Origin: Solwaraspora sp. WMMA2065
GTDB taxonomy: Bacteria; Actinomycetota; Actinomycetes; Mycobacteriales; Micromonosporaceae
Direction: 5' to 3'
Length of the DNA stretch: 64,000 nt
NCBI RefSeq assembly: GCF_030345075.1
Contig: NZ_CP128361.1
Coordinates: forward strand, 3,224,001-3,288,000
Positions 62,103-64,000 of the stretch are shown here, in pieces. The first letter of the stretch is position 1. Each line of letters starts with the position of its first letter. Made by a program: the position numbers and the translations under genes. The notes beneath the pieces were generated by a model. The model was given only the letters and a program-made list of their open reading frames with translations. It was not told the origin of the DNA and made no database searches.

Positions 62103-63977
62103 ATGGCGCAAGGCGAAGAACTCTTCAACCTTGACGGGGACTCCGGATCGGGGCCCAACTTCGAGCTGGCGATCCGGGGGTACGACAAACGTCAGGTCGA
62201 CCGCTACATCGCCCGTACCGAGAACGAGCTGGCCACGCTCGGCGCGGAACGGGAACAGATTTACGTGCAGATGCACACCCTGGCTGCGCAGATCGAGCAG
62301 CTCCAGGCCGATCTGACCGAGGCTCGGAGGGAGACCAGCTTTCTGGACCAGGTGTCGTTCCGGCACCTCGGCCCGCGGGTCGAGCAGATCCTCGGGCTCG
62401 CCGAGGACCAGGCTGAGGAGATCCGGTTCAACGCGGCCGAGGAGATCGACTCCCGCCGCGCCGAGGCCGAGCAGGTGCTCGCCGACGCCCGGCAGCAGGC
62501 CGACACCGCGATGCGCGACTTCGAGCTGGCGCTCGCCGCTCGCCGCGCGGAGGAGGACCGCGCCAACGCCGCCCGCCGCGCCGAGGCCGAGGCGACCGTG
62601 ACCAGCGCCCGTGAGGAGTCGGACAACCTGCGGGCTGCGGCCGAGGCCGCTCTCGTCGCTGCCCGGGAGGAGGCCAACCAGCTCATCGCCACCGCCCAGC
62701 AGCAGGCCGACGACGCGCTGCACGCGGCACGACGGGAAGCCGACGACACCGTCAAGGCCGCCCAGCGGGAAGCCCGGCAGACCGTCACCACCGCCCAGGA
62801 ACAGGCCAGCAACGCGGTCAGCACCGCCCAGGAGACCGCCGACCGGACCCTGGCCGACGCTCAGGCCGAAGCCGAACGGCTGGTCACCCAGGCCCGGATG
62901 GACGCCAGCCGCATGGTCACCACCGCCCAGGAAGAGGCAACCAACCTGCGCGAGGCCGCCGAAGCGGCGGTCGCCGCCGCCCGGCAGGACGCCGAACGGA
63001 TCCGTACCGAGGGCGAGGCCGCCGCCGAGTCGGCCCACCGGGAGGCCGCCCAGGCCGTCGAGCAGGCCACCGAGTACGTCACCCGGACGCACGCCGAGAC
63101 CGACGCGTTCGTCGCGCAGACCCGCGCCGAGCTGGACCAGGAGCTCACCGCCCGACGTGACCAGGTCGAGCAGGAGCTGACCACGCTGCGCAGTACCGCC
63201 GAAGCAGAGGTCGCCGAGCTACGCGACGGCGTACAGCAGGAGGTCGACCGGCGCCGCGCGACGATGGAGCAGGAGATCGGCGAGTTGCGGACCGCCGCCG
63301 AGCAGGAGGTGGAGCAGTGGCGCAGCACCACCCAGGAGATCATCACCAACCAGCGCGGTGAGGCCGAGGAGTACGCAACCCACATCCGCTCCCGGGCCGA
63401 GGAGCAGGCGGTGACCATCCGCCAGCAGGCCGAGGAGTACGCGCTCAGCACGCGGGGCAGCGCCGACGAGCACGCCGCGAGTGTCCGACGTCTCTCCGAG
63501 GAGCACGCGGCGATCGCCCAGCGCCAGCTGGCCAGCAGTCAGCAGCAGGTGGCATCCGCCCAGCGTGAGGTGGTCTCCGCCGGTCAGCAACTCACCGAGG
63601 TGCTGCAGGAGGTCGCCGAGGCGCAGCAGGCACTGGCCGACCTGCGGCACCAGATGGTGCTCACCCGGCAGGAGTCCGACGAGGCACGGCGTACGCTCAG
63701 CGCGGTCCAGGCCGAGCTTGCCGGCGAGCAGCAGCGCCTCGCCGGGATGCGGGAAGCCGAGCAGGTAACTCTGGCGCAGGAACCAGAGCCGGCGGAACAA
63801 CAGCCCGAGCCGACCGCACAACAGCCTGAGCGGGCACCGGCGACGCAGGCTCCCGCGGCGGAGCCGGAGCAGACCCTACCGGTGGACGCGGTCCCGACCG
63901 AGGCGGTGTCGGTCGATCAGACCGCCGAGAAGGTCGTTGCGGGCGCGCCCGAGCGCAAGCGCCGTACCCACGCCTGA
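62103..63977 (+). CDS. DivIVA-domain coiled-coil protein, long paralogue
   Basis: 624 aa from the ATG at 62103 (GAGGATGGAG upstream). N-terminal DivIVA-like motif FELAIRGYDKRQVDRYIA, then the HLGPRVEQILGLAEDQAEEI segment and about 450 residues of coiled coil (AEQVLADARQQAD-type repeats, TVTTAQEQASNAVSTAQETA and similar). The C-terminal ~70 residues are Pro/Glu/Gln-rich. Longer coiled coil than the neighbour, so the pair could form mixed filaments of different lengths. Starts 282 bp after the first gene, with its own ribosome site. Confidence 0.88.
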   Translation: MAQGEELFNLDGDSGSGPNFELAIRGYDKRQVDRYIARTENELATLGAEREQIYVQMHTLAAQIEQLQADLTEARRETSFLDQVSFRHLGPRVEQILGLAEDQAEEIRFNAAEEIDSRRAEAEQVLADARQQADTAMRDFELALAARRAEEDRANAARRAEAEATVTSAREESDNLRAAAEAALVAAREEANQLIATAQQQADDALHAARREADDTVKAAQREARQTVTTAQEQASNAVSTAQETADRTLADAQAEAERLVTQARMDASRMVTTAQEEATNLREAAEAAVAAARQDAERIRTEGEAAAESAHREAAQAVEQATEYVTRTHAETDAFVAQTRAELDQELTARRDQVEQELTTLRSTAEAEVAELRDGVQQEVDRRRATMEQEIGELRTAAEQEVEQWRSTTQEIITNQRGEAEEYATHIRSRAEEQAVTIRQQAEEYALSTRGSADEHAASVRRLSEEHAAIAQRQLASSQQQVASAQREVVSAGQQLTEVLQEVAEAQQALADLRHQMVLTRQESDEARRTLSAVQAELAGEQQRLAGMREAEQVTLAQEPEPAEQQPEPTAQQPERAPATQAPAAEPEQTLPVDAVPTEAVSVDQTAEKVVAGAPERKRRTHA

Positions 63978-64000
63978 CCCCGGCCCGCGGACCGCCGATG

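Overview
The window is GC-rich throughout. It carries actinobacterial hallmarks: an AfsR/SARP regulator, DivIVA/FilP-like coiled-coil proteins, a SigE-family sigma factor, LLM/F420-type oxidoreductases, a 1.7-kDa-residue-scale NAD-glutamate dehydrogenase and an isobutyryl-CoA mutase. The mix is most like Micromonosporaceae (inference from gene content, not a database match). I see no insertion sequence, phage or CRISPR array, but I do see at least three decaying genes.

Layout. 1-6.8 kb is an accessory oxidative cluster. It holds the end of an HxlR regulator, a group-D flavin monooxygenase-like protein, an SDR, a Tat-exported berberine-bridge-type oxidase with both covalent FAD anchors, an exported epoxide-hydrolase-like enzyme and an SRPBCC protein, separated by strong hairpin terminators. 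6.8-9.2 kb has a PPOX-fold protein, a serine hydrolase, tRNA-Arg(TCT) and a DUF1508-like protein. 9.3-12.1 kb has a frameshifted histidine kinase remnant fused in frame to an FtsX/MacB permease remnant, then a two-gene unit of a membrane-anchored FtsX extracellular-domain protein and a SigE-family sigma factor. 12.3-17.7 kb encodes a membrane sulfatase/LTA-synthase-like protein and a large secreted metzincin. 17.8-22.4 kb has an oxidoreductase-methyltransferase fusion, BluB, a GNAT, a truncated nucleotidyltransferase-like fragment, a DinB-like protein and a methyltransferase. 22.5-25.4 kb is potassium transport: a TrkA/TrkH pair whose start codon physically overlaps that of a divergent ion channel. 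25.4-29.6 kb has an LLM oxidoreductase, a glycogen-debranching-like glycosidase coupled to an SCP2-like protein, and a GNAT. 29.7-37 kb holds the large glutamate dehydrogenase and a divergent penicillin-binding lipoprotein.

37-41.4 kb has an AfsR-like regulator facing two small secreted proteins, whose upstream region holds a 20-bp-period repeat. 41.6-50.9 kb looks like one five-gene operon: ABC ATPase, two large FtsX-type permeases, a thioredoxin-TPR protein and an arginase-like protein with a Cys in place of a metal-binding His. 51-60.1 kb has icmA, proS, an LLM enzyme, a wrecked AbiEi/DUF559-like gene, an orphan ABC ATPase, and then meaB, thiolase and methylmalonyl-CoA epimerase, i.e. C4/C3 acyl-CoA metabolism. 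60.6-64 kb holds two DivIVA-domain coiled-coil proteins in tandem.

Functionally, icmA, meaB, thiolase, epimerase and BluB (lower ligand of B12) form a coherent B12-dependent acyl-CoA theme. The most novel-looking parts are the FtsX-ECD/SigE pair, the SARP-linked secreted pair with its operator-like repeat, the oxidative cluster, and the ABC-thioredoxin-arginase-like operon.
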